Below, piece after piece: positions 9,941 through 19,669 of a DNA stretch of 64,000 bases (the stretch's first letter is position 1; each line of letters opens with the position of its first letter). The position numbers and the translations under genes are program-made. The stretch is taken from contig NZ_JAOTPL010000011.1 in assembly GCF_025631005.1 (NCBI RefSeq), positions 1 through 64,000 on the forward strand, read 5' to 3'. The notes beneath the pieces are model-generated. The model ran no database searches, was not told the DNA's origin, and saw nothing but the letters and a program-made list of their open reading frames with translations. This stretch comes from Haoranjiania flava. GTDB lineage: Bacteria; Bacteroidota; Bacteroidia; Chitinophagales; Chitinophagaceae.

Positions 9941-10408
9941 CTTATAAATAATTTAATTAATTTTTACCAATAAATGTTTCGGAATTTAGCATTAGTATAT
10001 AAGAGTAAGGAATATGCAAATACTGCTACCGAGCCTGCATATGTGATTATATGCGAGACTCCATAGGTTTCTATTTATAATATTAATAGATTATAAAAGA
10101 TCCGTATAGCCGGATGGATATACAGGTCTGCAGACTTAAACAAATGAGTTTTCCAGCGTAAAATACTGGATAAGCCGGCCAGCCGCACCAGTTATAGCAC
10201 AATTGGCAAACTTGCTAATGTGATTATAAATGGAAGTAGAGTATCTACCATTTACTTTCGCATCCTTCAATCATAAGGCGCGGATGTAAATAGAATTACA
10301 CCGTTTGTCAACAGGCATTCAGTGTTGCAGGCTGCAGAACTTGAACTCAACAATGTAAATTATTATGCAACAGGATAACCTGTAAAAACCGGAAAAATAA
10401 TAGCGAAG
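9941..10408. other. Gene-free seam between AT-rich and GC-richer halves of the PUL
   Basis: No open frame of useful length is seen in these 468 bp. The text looks like decayed coding DNA rather than the repeat families found elsewhere. From 10322 to 10378 one frame reads without a stop until the final TAA and ends in residues ...ELELNNVNYYATG, which resembles a protein C-terminus. Codon choice and base composition change across this stretch: the genes before it are AT-rich, and those after it (GH92 onwards) are visibly richer in GC. No promoter box or terminator is clear. Confidence 0.5.
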
Positions 10409-12685
10409 ATGATAGTAAAAAAGTTTTTTTTAGCAGTAATAGCTGTTTTAATATGCCAGTTGGGTTTTGCCCAAAAGCTAACCTCTTATGTTGATCCTTT
10501 TATCGGTACCGGCGCTGTGGATGGCACCAGCCTGTCGGGAAGTAATTTCCCGGGCGCTACTGTTCCGTTTGGCTTTGTGCAAGTAAGCCCTGATACAGAT
10601 AATGAAATATTCAGCCCTGCATCGGGGTATAATTACAATGATAAAACGATTGTAGGCTTTAGCCATACGCATTTAAGCGGTACAGGTGTGGCCGATCTTT
10701 TTGATGTACTGCTGATGCCCGCTTCAGGTAATTTAAAATGGTCGCCGGGTGATGAGAACAAGCCGGGATCAGGCTACAGGTCTGCTTTTTCTCATCAGCA
10801 GGAAACGGCAAGGCCGGGTTATTACCAGGTTAATTTATTGGATTATAATATCAATGCGGAGCTTACGGCCACCGAACATGCAGGCTTTCATCGATACACA
10901 TTTAATGGCGACGGCCCGGCACGCATCATGGTTGATCTGGATCATTCACTTAGTAAAAAAAGAGATTACTGGGTTTGCCGGATTCTTGGTGCAGAGATCA
11001 GGAAAGTCGATGATCACACCATAGAAGGTTACCGGATCATCACCGGTTGGGCAAGAATGCGCAGGGTATATTTTCATGCTAAATTTTCCAAGCCAATTAC
11101 CAACCACGAAATGGCCTGGGGTACGCATAACATCATAAATAAACCCGTTATTAATGGTACTGATATTGTAAGGGCTGCTTTTAATTTTGATGTTAAAAAA
11201 GGAGAACAGGTGTTGGTGAAAGTTGGTTTATCGTCTGTTAGCGTGAACAATGCCAGGGAAAATCTAAATAGCGAGATAAAAGGATGGGATTTTGATGCAG
11301 TAGTCAAACGTGCAGATGCTTTGTGGGAGAAGGAATTGTCAAACATTCGTATTGATGCTGCTGACGCTGTGAAAAAAATATTCTACACAGGTTTATATCA
11401 TTTATACATTCAGCCTAATAATACCGCCGATGTAAATGGTGAATACCAGGGCTCTGATATGGAAGTTAAAAAATCGCTGACTAAAAAGCATTACTCCACA
11501 TTTTCATTGTGGGATACCTACAGGGCGGCGCATCCCATGTACACCTTATTAAAACCATCGAAAGATGCTGAGTTTATAAATAGTCTTATTAAACAATATG
11601 AGAGTTATGGTTACCTTCCTATATGGCAATTATGGAATGATGAAAATTATTGCATGATTGGCAACCACTCTATACCGGTAATAGTTGATGCTGTTGTGAA
11701 AGGCATTAAAGGCTTTAATCTTGAAAAAGCATATGAAGCCGTTAAGAATTCTTCACTCACAGATCATCCGGGCTCACCCTTTAAGTACCTGCATCAATAT
11801 GGTTATTTCCCTGAAGAGCTTGAATCACAGTCTGTTTCTAAGGGATTAGAAATAGCATTTAATGACTGGTGCGTGGCGCAGTTTGCTAAAAAACTGGGAA
11901 AGAATGATGATTATAATTTCTTTATGAAGCGGGCATCGTATATAAAAAATATCTACGATAGTAAGACCGGTTTTTTTCGCGGTAAAAATAAAGACGGTAA
12001 ATGGTTAGAGCCCTTCCATCCTTTGCAATATGGCGGTAACGGCGGTAACCCGTACACCGAAGGCAATGCCTGGCAGTATTTGTGGTATGTCCCCCATGAC
12101 ATCCCCGGCATGATCGATCTTTTTGGCGGAAGAGAAAAGTTTATTATAAAGCTTGATGAATTTTTTACTACTGCTGGCGGCGAAGATGCCAAGAATGAAA
12201 ACGCTTCCGGTTTTATTGGACAGTATGCGCATGGCAATGAGCCCAGCCACCATACCGCTTACTTATATAATTATGCCGGCCAGCCATGGAAGACCCAACA
12301 GCGGGTTGCAGAAATCATGGATAAATTTTATACTACTGACGCTGCAGGATATTCGGGTAATGAAGATTGCGGGCAAATGAGCGCATGGTATATTTTCAGT
12401 GCCATGGGTTTTTATCCGGTCAACCCCGCTAATGGCGTTTACGATATAGGTTCTCCCAGGTTAAATAAAGCAACCATAGATTTGGAAAACGGTAAGCAGT
12501 TTACAGTAGTAGCCCATAATGCAGGAGGAAAAAATATATACGTGCAATCTGTTAGCCTTAACGGAGTTGCTTACAATAAAAATTATATTCTTCACAGTGA
12601 TATATTGAAAGGAGGCAGGTTGGTTTTTGAGATGGGCCCATCGCCTTCTTATGGGTGGGCTAAAAAAGCCATTAGCTATAAATAA
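10409..12685 (+). CDS. GH92 exo-alpha-mannosidase
   Basis: This is a secreted calcium-dependent exo-alpha-mannosidase, usually alpha-1,2, sometimes alpha-1,3 or alpha-1,4. The signal peptide ends at GFAQ (about residue 22). The GH92 N-terminal sandwich opens with YVDPFIGTG and GSNFPGATVPFGFVQVSPDT, and the (alpha/alpha)6 barrel begins near residue 310. Hallmark motifs are present: DTYRAAHPMYTLL, YTEGNAWQY (Glu551, expected general acid), HGNEPSHH (near 610, expected calcium ligands) and GNEDCGQMSAWYIFSAMGFYPV (Asp653, expected base region). Roles are by family analogy. The length of 758 aa is normal. GH92 enzymes are the clearest substrate clue in the PUL: removal of mannose from N-glycans or fungal mannan. 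Confidence 0.95.
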   Translation: MIVKKFFLAVIAVLICQLGFAQKLTSYVDPFIGTGAVDGTSLSGSNFPGATVPFGFVQVSPDTDNEIFSPASGYNYNDKTIVGFSHTHLSGTGVADLFDVLLMPASGNLKWSPGDENKPGSGYRSAFSHQQETARPGYYQVNLLDYNINAELTATEHAGFHRYTFNGDGPARIMVDLDHSLSKKRDYWVCRILGAEIRKVDDHTIEGYRIITGWARMRRVYFHAKFSKPITNHEMAWGTHNIINKPVINGTDIVRAAFNFDVKKGEQVLVKVGLSSVSVNNARENLNSEIKGWDFDAVVKRADALWEKELSNIRIDAADAVKKIFYTGLYHLYIQPNNTADVNGEYQGSDMEVKKSLTKKHYSTFSLWDTYRAAHPMYTLLKPSKDAEFINSLIKQYESYGYLPIWQLWNDENYCMIGNHSIPVIVDAVVKGIKGFNLEKAYEAVKNSSLTDHPGSPFKYLHQYGYFPEELESQSVSKGLEIAFNDWCVAQFAKKLGKNDDYNFFMKRASYIKNIYDSKTGFFRGKNKDGKWLEPFHPLQYGGNGGNPYTEGNAWQYLWYVPHDIPGMIDLFGGREKFIIKLDEFFTTAGGEDAKNENASGFIGQYAHGNEPSHHTAYLYNYAGQPWKTQQRVAEIMDKFYTTDAAGYSGNEDCGQMSAWYIFSAMGFYPVNPANGVYDIGSPRLNKATIDLENGKQFTVVAHNAGGKNIYVQSVSLNGVAYNKNYILHSDILKGGRLVFEMGPSPSYGWAKKAISYK

Positions 12686-12896
12686 TACACTAAATAAGTG
12701 GATCTTTATATTTAATGTGATATCGACAACCGGGGCTGCCAACGACTTAGTGGGGAATTTCGGTCTGCAATGGTTAACCTGGAAAAAGCGATGGGTTAAC
12801 CGTTGCACATCCCAAACAAAAAGTAAAGATTTACAGGATAAGATAACTCCAAAGTTAAATTTATATTCCTAAACAAATAAAAGTATAAAACGCATA

Positions 12897-15371
12897 ATGA
12901 AATTTCTCTCTTTATTTTTTAAGTGTTGGGTTTTTATGTTTTTGCCGCTGTTCGGAGCAAATGCACAAACCCAGAAAGCGCCTGCTTATCCGCTGATCAC
13001 CCATGATCCGTATTTTTCTGTCTGGTCTTTTACGGATGCCCTAAATGCATCAACCACCAAACATTGGACGGGTGCGGATCACTCGCTTACAGGTTACTTA
13101 CAAGTGGATGATACTATCTATCGATTCTTAGGAAAAGAGAGCAAGGCGTATGATGTAGTATTGCCCGCAAGTGACGACACGTCTTACCTTGTCCAATACA
13201 CTGAACAACAGCCCGAACCGGGATGGCAGGAGCTCAACTTTGATGTTAGTAAGTGGAGCAACGGAGAGGCGCCGTTCGCCGATGTGGGAAATTATAAAAC
13301 TCAATGGAAGTCAGATGATCTTTGGGTGCGAAGAGAATTTACCATAACTGATAATCATGAAAAAGGCCTGTATTTAAAATTAGATCATGATGATAATATA
13401 GAAGTGTATTTGAATGGTAAGGAAATTTATCAAACGGTGGGCTGGATGCATAAATATATTTACATTCCCATTAAAAATGCGCCGGCTATTTTAAGAAAGG
13501 GCAAAAATGTTTTAGCCATTCACATAAAAAATACTGACGGCGGCCAACACCTCGATTTTGGCCTGGTAAAGGAAAGAGTTGCTGCCGCATCAAAGGGCAT
13601 AGTAAATGCCAAGCAAAAAAATGTTGAGATCAAAGCCACACAAACCATTTATGATTTCTCCTGCGGGCCTGTAAACCTCAAAGTCACTTTCACTTCGCCG
13701 TTAATAATGACCGATCTGGATTTAATGTCAAGGCCGGTTTCTTATGTTACGTTTAGCACTGCTTCAACAGACGGCAAGGCGCATGCCGTGCAGGTTCTGT
13801 TTAATACATCCACCAATCTTGCAGTGAATACACCGGCACAGGAAGTCGGGGCAGAAAAATATTCAGCAAACGGTTTATCTGTTTTAAAAACGGGAACATT
13901 ATCGCAGGAGGTATTGGCTAAGAAAGGAGATGACCTGCGTATAGATTGGGGATATTTGCATGTGGCTGTACCGCAGGCTGCAAATACATACCAGTTCATC
14001 ACAGAAAATGAGGAAGTTGCTATTCGCTCATTTAGAAATTCCACACGCAATCATGCTGCGCAGCTGAACGGTAAAAGGTTGTGGCTGAATACAAACATTA
14101 ACCTGGGCAGGAAATCAAGCGCTTCCGCTAAAATACTTTTGGGCTATGATGACATCTGGTCTATACAATATTTCGGTGAAAACCTACGCCCCTGGTGGAA
14201 CCGGGATAATAACACAACCATTGAGAAACAATTGTCAGCAGCCAATGCTGATTATGCTGCTACCTTAAAAAAATGCAATGTGGTGGATGCGCAAATATAC
14301 CAGGATGCTTTTAAAGCCGGCGGGAAGGAATATGCGAAGCTTTGTGAAATCGCTTACCGGCAGGCTATTGCTGCGCATAAGTTAGTAAGGAGCCCGCAGG
14401 GAGAGTTATTATGGTTGTCGAAAGAAAATTACAGTAACGGATCTATTAATACAGTTGATCTTACATATCCGTCTGCTCCTTTATTTCTTGTTTACAATCC
14501 CGAATTGGAAAAGGGAATGATGAATGGTATTTTCTATTACAGCGAGAGCGGAAAATGGAAGAAGCCTTTTGCAGCACATGACCTCGGAACTTATCCGGTA
14601 GCCAACGGCCAGACATACCCTGAAGATATGCCGGTTGAAGAATCGGGCAACATGGTGATACTTGCAGCCGCCATTGCGAAGGTGGAAGGCAATGCAAACT
14701 ATGCTGCGAAGCATTGGGCCACCCTGACCATGTGGACGGACTATTTAGTAAAAGAAGGTTTTGATCCTGCCGACCAGTTGTGTACAGATGATTTCGCAGG
14801 ACATCTGGCACGCAATGCCAATCTTTCCCTGAAAGCTATTATGGCTATTGAAAGCTATGCTATGCTTGCAAAAATGCTGGGCAAGGAGGATGTTTACCTG
14901 GCATACCACAACATCGCAAAAAGCATGGTACCACGCTGGATGCAACTGGCTGATGACGGTGATCATTATACTTTAGCTTTTGAAAAGAAAGGCACCTGGA
15001 GCCAGAAGTACAACGTGATCTGGGACAGGATTTTAAAATATAATATCTTCCCGGAATCCGTGTTCGAAAAAGAAATGAAGTATTACCTCAAGCAACAGCA
15101 TGGTTTCGGCCTTCCCTTAGATAGCCGGAAAACCTATACCAAAAGCGACTGGATCATGTGGACCGCCTGTTTAACAGGCAATATCAGCGATTTTACTGCC
15201 TTGGTAAGACCGCTTTATAAATTTGCCACCGAAACACCTTCGCGCGTGCCGTTAAGCGACTGGCATGAAACAATCGACGGCAGGCAGATCGGCTTCCAGG
15301 CAAGAAGCGTGGTGGGTGGTTACTGGATGAAGGTGCTGGAAGCAAAGTTGAATACTAAGAAAATGAAATAG
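12897..15371 (+). CDS. Secreted DUF4964/DUF5127/DUF4965/DUF1793 'glutaminase A-like' protein
   Basis: The 824-aa protein has a signal peptide (cleavage near GANAQ, residue 24). The mature protein opens with the DUF4964 motif YPLITHDPYFSVWSF. Residues about 105-215 are an inserted beta-sandwich of the sugar-binding type (WSNGEAPF, LWVRREF, LKLDHDDNIEVYLNGKEI), of the sort usually attached to glycosidases. DUF5127, DUF4965 (AYRQAIAAHKLVRSPQGELLWLSKENYSNG) and DUF1793 (FDPADQLCTDDFAGHLARNANLSLKAIMAI) follow as an (alpha/alpha)6-type body. The family was named from a fungal glutaminase, but in Bacteroidota it almost always sits in PULs and resembles glycosidase barrels, so a carbohydrate role is likelier. 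The gene lies 211 bp after the GH92 gene; in that gap two GGTTAACC palindromes (12772-12779, 12794-12801) could pair. Confidence 0.88.
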   Translation: MKFLSLFFKCWVFMFLPLFGANAQTQKAPAYPLITHDPYFSVWSFTDALNASTTKHWTGADHSLTGYLQVDDTIYRFLGKESKAYDVVLPASDDTSYLVQYTEQQPEPGWQELNFDVSKWSNGEAPFADVGNYKTQWKSDDLWVRREFTITDNHEKGLYLKLDHDDNIEVYLNGKEIYQTVGWMHKYIYIPIKNAPAILRKGKNVLAIHIKNTDGGQHLDFGLVKERVAAASKGIVNAKQKNVEIKATQTIYDFSCGPVNLKVTFTSPLIMTDLDLMSRPVSYVTFSTASTDGKAHAVQVLFNTSTNLAVNTPAQEVGAEKYSANGLSVLKTGTLSQEVLAKKGDDLRIDWGYLHVAVPQAANTYQFITENEEVAIRSFRNSTRNHAAQLNGKRLWLNTNINLGRKSSASAKILLGYDDIWSIQYFGENLRPWWNRDNNTTIEKQLSAANADYAATLKKCNVVDAQIYQDAFKAGGKEYAKLCEIAYRQAIAAHKLVRSPQGELLWLSKENYSNGSINTVDLTYPSAPLFLVYNPELEKGMMNGIFYYSESGKWKKPFAAHDLGTYPVANGQTYPEDMPVEESGNMVILAAAIAKVEGNANYAAKHWATLTMWTDYLVKEGFDPADQLCTDDFAGHLARNANLSLKAIMAIESYAMLAKMLGKEDVYLAYHNIAKSMVPRWMQLADDGDHYTLAFEKKGTWSQKYNVIWDRILKYNIFPESVFEKEMKYYLKQQHGFGLPLDSRKTYTKSDWIMWTACLTGNISDFTALVRPLYKFATETPSRVPLSDWHETIDGRQIGFQARSVVGGYWMKVLEAKLNTKKMK

Positions 15372-15452
15372 CCATGAATGATGCCGCACAAACCGGAAAA
15401 GGAATGTTGGCGTAGTATCACGCTAACTATTGCAACAATTAAAAATAAAATA

Positions 15453-15513
15453 AACACATCCAATAGCCATCTCGCTTTAGGCGAGATCAACCGGGAATGA
15501 GTGCTCTCCCGGT
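15453..15513 (+). repeat. Diverged AATAGCC-type structured element
   Basis: AATAGCC at 15462-15468 is followed by a hairpin ATCTCGC (15469-15475)/GCGAGAT (15481-15487), then AACCGGGAATGA, the same phrase found in copies near 25.1-25.6 kb and 39.5 kb, and ACCGGG (15490-15495)/CCCGGT (15508-15513). The preceding 'aaataaacacatcc' resembles the A-rich, ACACAT-containing tail of the other copies. It lies 156 bp before the GH20 gene and lacks the ATG-terminated tail, so it is a diverged or decayed member. Confidence 0.5.
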
Positions 15514-15668
15514 AACTATAGCGAGCAATTTTATCACAGAGCTGCCATCAATGATACAGCAGTGAAATATACAAGCATATCAATCAAAAAAAAATTATCT
15601 TATGGCGCATTCCGCGCCGCAAACCCCGGGTTAGGGCCGGTTATTTGCTAACAAAATACTACGAATAA

Positions 15669-17504
15669 ATGAAAAAAATTTTAACCGTTATCGGCCTGTG
15701 TTTTACGATCTGTGCATATACGCAAACAGAAATTGCCATTATCCCTCAGCCTGCACATGTGCAACAGTTGAGCGGAAGTTTCACGCTGTCTTCCAAAACA
15801 AAGATATATGTTCAGCCCGGTGATATGGGTATTCAAAAAGTAGGAGAGATGCTGGCCGCTGAAATACAGGATAAAACCGGTTTAAAGTTACCTGTAATTA
15901 CAGCGCATGCTTCAGCAAAAAACAATATACTCATTACCTCTTCAGGTGCGCCGGATAGCCTGGGCAAAGAAGGTTACCAGCTTTCTGTAAAACCCGCAGC
16001 TATAGTGATCAAAGCAAATGAAGGCAACGGCGCCTTTTATGCCATGCAGACTATGTTGCAGTTACTGCCTGTTGCTACAAAAGAATTATCAAAAGCTGCT
16101 GTGCCCGTTCCGGCAGTTGAGATAACGGACAAGCCGAGGTTTGAATGGCGTGGCCTCATGCTGGATTGCGGACGCTATTATTACTCCATGAATTTCCTGA
16201 AAAAATTTATTGACTATATAGCCATGCATAAAATGAATACTTTCCACTGGCATCTTACGGAGGATCATGGCTGGCGGCTGGAAATAAAAAAATATCCCCG
16301 GCTTACAGACATCGGCGCATGGAGAACAGAAACAGAATTCAGCCAGGGCAGGTTAAACGGTACCCCTGCCGGTGGTTTTTACACACAGGAGCAGGCCAAA
16401 GAACTGGTTCGCTATGCCACTTCCAGGTTTGTGAATATCGTTCCTGAAATAGAAATGCCCGGCCATGCCACAGCTGCGTTAATCGCTTACCCGGAATTGT
16501 CCTGTACGGGTGGACCGTTTAAAACGCTTACCAGGTGGGGCATCCAAAAGGAAATATTTTGCGCAGGCAATGATAAAACTTTTGAATTTTTGGAAAATGT
16601 GTTATCCGAAGTGACTGCCATTTTCCCCAACGCAGTCATCCATATCGGTGGAGATGAAGCGCCTAAAGACCGGTGGAAAGCGTGCCCCAAATGCCGGCAA
16701 AGAATTAAAGAGGAGGGTTTAAAAGACGAACATGAACTGCAAAGTTATTTTATCAAAAGAATTGAAAAGTTTGTGCTGACCAAAAACAGGAACATCATCG
16801 GCTGGGATGAGATACTGGAAGGCGGGCTGGCGCCAAATGCATGGGTAATGAGCTGGCGCGGCACAAAAGGCGGCATTGAAGCTGCCAGGCAACACCACAA
16901 TGTAGTGATGACACCTTACGATTATTACTACCTGGATTATTACCAGGGCAAACCATCACTGGAGCCAAATGCTATCTGGGACAATGCCATCAATACGCTG
17001 GAAAAAGTTTACAAGTATGAACCCTTCGATAACGCACTTACTGCAGAGCAGGCTCAATACATCAAAGGCGTGCAGGGAAATGTATGGAGCGAGTTTATTC
17101 ATACACCGGAAAAGGTGGAATACATGACATTCCCGCGGGCAGCAGCTATTGCAGAGACAGGCTGGTCTGCCGCACATTTAAAAAACTGGGATGATTTTGC
17201 CAAAAGAATGGAAACACAATACCAGCGTTATGATCTGATGGGATTGAACTATGCCATGAGCGCTTACAATGTATGGCAGGCAACCAGGTATGACAGCACA
17301 ACCCACACGGCGGAGATAAGTTTTAAGACAAACAGTTACCGGCCTGAGATCCGCTACACGCTTGATGGTAATGAACCAACAGGCAGCTCAAAGCTATACA
17401 CTGCGCCATTTAGCGTGAAAGCGCCTGTGCTTATAAAATCTGCTGTATTCAGAAATGGGAAGATGCTGGGTAAGGTATATGAAGAAGCGGTGCTGAAGAA
17501 GTAA
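15669..17504 (+). CDS. GH20 beta-N-acetylhexosaminidase
   Basis: This secreted exo-enzyme removes terminal beta-linked GlcNAc or GalNAc by substrate-assisted catalysis. It has a signal peptide of about 19 residues (ICAYTQ), a GH20b domain (about 25-150) and a GH20 TIM barrel (about 153-510). Barrel motifs are RGLMLDCGRYYYSMNFLKKF, NTFHWHLTEDHGWRLEIK, VPEIEMPGHATAA and the catalytic pair Asp329-Glu330 in HIGGDEAP. CxxC Cys residues follow in WKACPKCRQ. The C-terminus (about 545-600) is a CHB_HEX_C_1 beta-domain (EIRYTLDGNEPT). The 611-aa length is normal. It is the last gene of the PUL; no terminator hairpin is clear after it, and repeat DNA begins at once. Together with GH92 it points to GlcNAc- and mannose-containing glycans. 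Confidence 0.96.
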   Translation: MKKILTVIGLCFTICAYTQTEIAIIPQPAHVQQLSGSFTLSSKTKIYVQPGDMGIQKVGEMLAAEIQDKTGLKLPVITAHASAKNNILITSSGAPDSLGKEGYQLSVKPAAIVIKANEGNGAFYAMQTMLQLLPVATKELSKAAVPVPAVEITDKPRFEWRGLMLDCGRYYYSMNFLKKFIDYIAMHKMNTFHWHLTEDHGWRLEIKKYPRLTDIGAWRTETEFSQGRLNGTPAGGFYTQEQAKELVRYATSRFVNIVPEIEMPGHATAALIAYPELSCTGGPFKTLTRWGIQKEIFCAGNDKTFEFLENVLSEVTAIFPNAVIHIGGDEAPKDRWKACPKCRQRIKEEGLKDEHELQSYFIKRIEKFVLTKNRNIIGWDEILEGGLAPNAWVMSWRGTKGGIEAARQHHNVVMTPYDYYYLDYYQGKPSLEPNAIWDNAINTLEKVYKYEPFDNALTAEQAQYIKGVQGNVWSEFIHTPEKVEYMTFPRAAAIAETGWSAAHLKNWDDFAKRMETQYQRYDLMGLNYAMSAYNVWQATRYDSTTHTAEISFKTNSYRPEIRYTLDGNEPTGSSKLYTAPFSVKAPVLIKSAVFRNGKMLGKVYEEAVLKK

Positions 17505-17642
17505 ATGTAGTGATGGTAAAAGAAGTGGAGTTGGATTTGTGGAGGTGTTTAGAAAGGGTTAATTTGTTTAGGCGTGGGTTTGTTGATGTGATGTTGTGAT
17601 CGTGTTATGAAGTTTTTGTGTTTTTGTGTATTTGTTTAAAAA

Positions 17643-17764
17643 GAGATTGCTTCTAAAACTTCGCTGCGCTACGTTTTATCGCAATGACGCACACTCCGGT
17701 ATCGTCATTGCGGGCGAAGTATTCCGACGGCTCCTGAGTCCTTAGGACGGAGCGAAGCAATCTC
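17643..17764 (+). repeat. 122-bp inverted-terminus repeat element, copy 1
   Basis: The element starts with GAGATTGCTTC (17643-17653) and ends with its reverse complement GAAGCAATCTC (17754-17764). Inside, GCAATGACG and CGTCATTGC form a second inverted pair. A copy of exactly the same length lies in the opposite orientation at 27849-27970, and fragments occur near 23145-23180 and 38596. It encodes nothing. It looks like a non-autonomous palindromic interspersed element; similar 'gagattgcttc/cgcaatgacg' elements are common in unrelated bacterial genomes. Confidence 0.85.
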
Positions 17765-17807
17765 ACACCGCATTTACGTTCCTCCAGTTCTTCTCTAACT
17801 TTTTTTC

Positions 17808-18612
17808 TTGATAAAAAAAGTTACAAAAAAATCAAGCCGGCATAAGGTGGGCCGCGCGCATCAGGCTATGCCCGGAAAAAACTCTGTGCTGCAAGAACAA
17901 TTCCTGCTGACTGGCAGCTGCTTTTGATTACAGTCACGTCCCGCGCAGCAGGAATCACTGTTCCGCACAGTTTTCCCTTCCACTGGCATGCCGGCGATTC
18001 CTAACCTTAGCATCCATGACGAAATGCTGCATTTTGAAATGGTTAATAACTTAAGTGACGTTGTTACCTTGTGATCGTGTGATGGGTAAAAGAAGTGTAT
18101 TTGTGTATTTGTGGAGGGGTTGATGTGTTTAGTGATGAAGTTATCAAGTGACGTTGTTACGATGTGATCCTGTGATGGATGCTTCAGCAATTGCCTGGTC
18201 ATAACTTTGCGTCTCTGCGTTTAAAAACTTTGCGCTCTTTGCGTGAACCTTATTGCATTGTTGTTAACTACAAAAGACATCCTTCCTGCCTTGGTGTCTC
18301 CGCGGTTGATTATCTAGGCAATGGCAAAAGAATAATTTTGTGTCAGGTGAAAACACCAGACACGGCATAAATTTGAAAGCTTCGATAATACTTAAGCGCC
18401 CGAACCGAAGGCCTGCCTGTCAGTGACAGGAAGCAATGCACGGAAGGTGATTGATTCGCCCGAAAGAAATGATAGATCTTAGAGTAAATGCGGCGAAGCA
18501 ATTGTTCCTGAGTGCAAATTGCTTCCGGGTCAGAGCCCATGCGCGTGGGTCACCTTCAGGCAGGCTAGACTTTTTTGATTCTTTTTGCGGCAATGGCAAA
18601 AAGAATAGCCAG
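17808..18612 (+). repeat. Composite repeat R, interrupted copy
   Basis: The left part (17808-18052) begins with the inverted pair CTTGAT...ATCAAG around A-runs and runs to 'ggttaataact'. The right part (18372-18612) contains the palindrome CTGTCAGTGACAG and ends in the hairpin TTCTTTTTGC (18579-18588)/GCAAAAAGAA (18596-18605). In the copy at 38897-39388 the two parts are joined without a gap, so 18053-18371 is a low-complexity insertion here. An ORF within the right half (18451-18663) recurs in every copy; I read it as repeat text, not a gene. Confidence 0.88.
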
Positions 18613-18838
18613 AAGTGGATTTGTTTAGTAATGAAGTTATCAAGTGACGTTATTACCTTGTGATCGTGTGATGGATGCTTCAGCAATTGCCTGCTCATAC
18701 TTTGCGGCCGCTGCGTTAAAAACTCTGTGCTCTCTGCGTGAACCTTATTTGCATTGTTGTTAAACTTAAAGACATCCTTTGTGCCCTGGCGTCTCCGTGG
18801 CAACCTGGTGTTTTTATTGAGCTTATCCCTTAACCCGA
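18613..18838. other. Low-complexity intergenic DNA
   Basis: This stretch repeats phrases seen elsewhere in the window ('aagttatcaagtgacgtt', 'ttgatcgtgtgatggatgc', 'cagcaattgcctg', 'tctctgcgtgaacc'), matching 18130-18290 and 154-240. It ends at the stop codon of the minus-strand phosphatase gene. No gene, promoter or clear terminator is seen. Confidence 0.7.
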
Positions 18839-19582
18839 TCACAGGAAATCTTCTATTTCTTTGTTCCTGAAAGGATACGCTTTCAAAAGGCGCAACAGTT
18901 TCCCGGATGATAAAATGCTTTTAAGCGCCTCAAAATGGCGTGAGTGGTGCATGTCTGATCCGCAATAATCGTACAAGCCATCTTCCAGGAGCTTCATGGC
19001 AGTTTTCTTTACATGGCTGCCGTAATAGCCGGTGATAGCTATGGTGTTTAACTGCAGCAGGCATCCTTTTTCTTTTAGCTGCCTGAACTGATCATAATCC
19101 TCATGATAAAAATTGTACCGCTCCGGGTGGGCCAGGATAGGCCTGTAGCCCCGCGCTTGCAATTGGAAAAGCGCGTCATGCAGGAAAGGGCTCTCGGCGA
19201 GGTAAGACATTTCAACAAGAACATAATTCTTGTAAACAGTCAGAAAGTCTTCCTTATCTTCCAGCAGCTGCATAAAGCCGTCATTGATCATGTATTCGGC
19301 GGCAGTCCTGTATTTAATGTTGATGGAGTGGTCTTCAAGGATTTTTTTCACTTTATTGTATTGTGTAAGAATGCCGTCCCTGGTATTGGGGTAAAAATCT
19401 GAATGCACATGCGGGGTTGTGACTAACGAGGTAAAGCCGGCGGAAGCCATGCTGCTGATAAGCTTTAGTGAATGCTCTGCATCCTTGGCGCCATCGTCCA
19501 GTCCGAATATAGTATGGGAGTGAATATCAGTTTTCAGAAAAGAAAAATTCTCTTTTTCTCTTTTAGAGAAGAAATTAAACAT
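18839..19582 (-). CDS. PHP-family protein-tyrosine phosphatase (CpsB/YwqE type)
   Basis: This is a cytoplasmic manganese-dependent tyrosine phosphatase that removes phosphate from the tyrosine-rich tail of the Wzc-type autokinase and so controls polysaccharide assembly. It has PHP metal-binding motifs: DIHSHTIFGLDDGA near the N-terminus (HxH), TTPHVHSDFYP, ILAHPERY and GSDMHHSRHF near the C-terminus. At 247 aa it is the usual size. The start at 19582 follows from the conserved N-terminal FLKTDIHSHT. It is transcribed away from wza; the 131-bp gap up to 19713 holds the wza promoter. Its presence next to wza/wzc, with a tyrosine-rich Wzc tail, fits a kinase-phosphatase pair. Confidence 0.93.
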   Translation of the reverse strand: MFNFFSKREKENFSFLKTDIHSHTIFGLDDGAKDAEHSLKLISSMASAGFTSLVTTPHVHSDFYPNTRDGILTQYNKVKKILEDHSINIKYRTAAEYMINDGFMQLLEDKEDFLTVYKNYVLVEMSYLAESPFLHDALFQLQARGYRPILAHPERYNFYHEDYDQFRQLKEKGCLLQLNTIAITGYYGSHVKKTAMKLLEDGLYDYCGSDMHHSRHFEALKSILSSGKLLRLLKAYPFRNKEIEDFL

Positions 19583-19669
19583 ATGGTCTTTTTAGCGGGC
19601 GAAATTAAATAATATAAATGTAATATAGTGGATTTTACTCCGCCGGTGAATTATAATTGCTGGTAATTA

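Noticed and set aside
12686..12896. Small ORF on the plus strand at 12627-12872
   Set aside because: It begins inside the GH92 gene in another frame, has no recognisable features and is not followed by a coupled gene.
18451..18663. Recurring small ORF (begins MIRPKE, contains RGSPSGRLDFFDSF), also at 28028-28231 and 38846-39058
   Set aside because: The three copies lie within the right half of repeat R and run off its edge into unrelated text with different C-termini. Conservation follows the DNA repeat including its non-coding parts, and there is no promoter, so I do not call a gene.
17505..18838. Insertion sequence remnants
   Set aside because: No transposase-like frame or DDE motif is visible in this or the other gaps; the repeats are non-coding.
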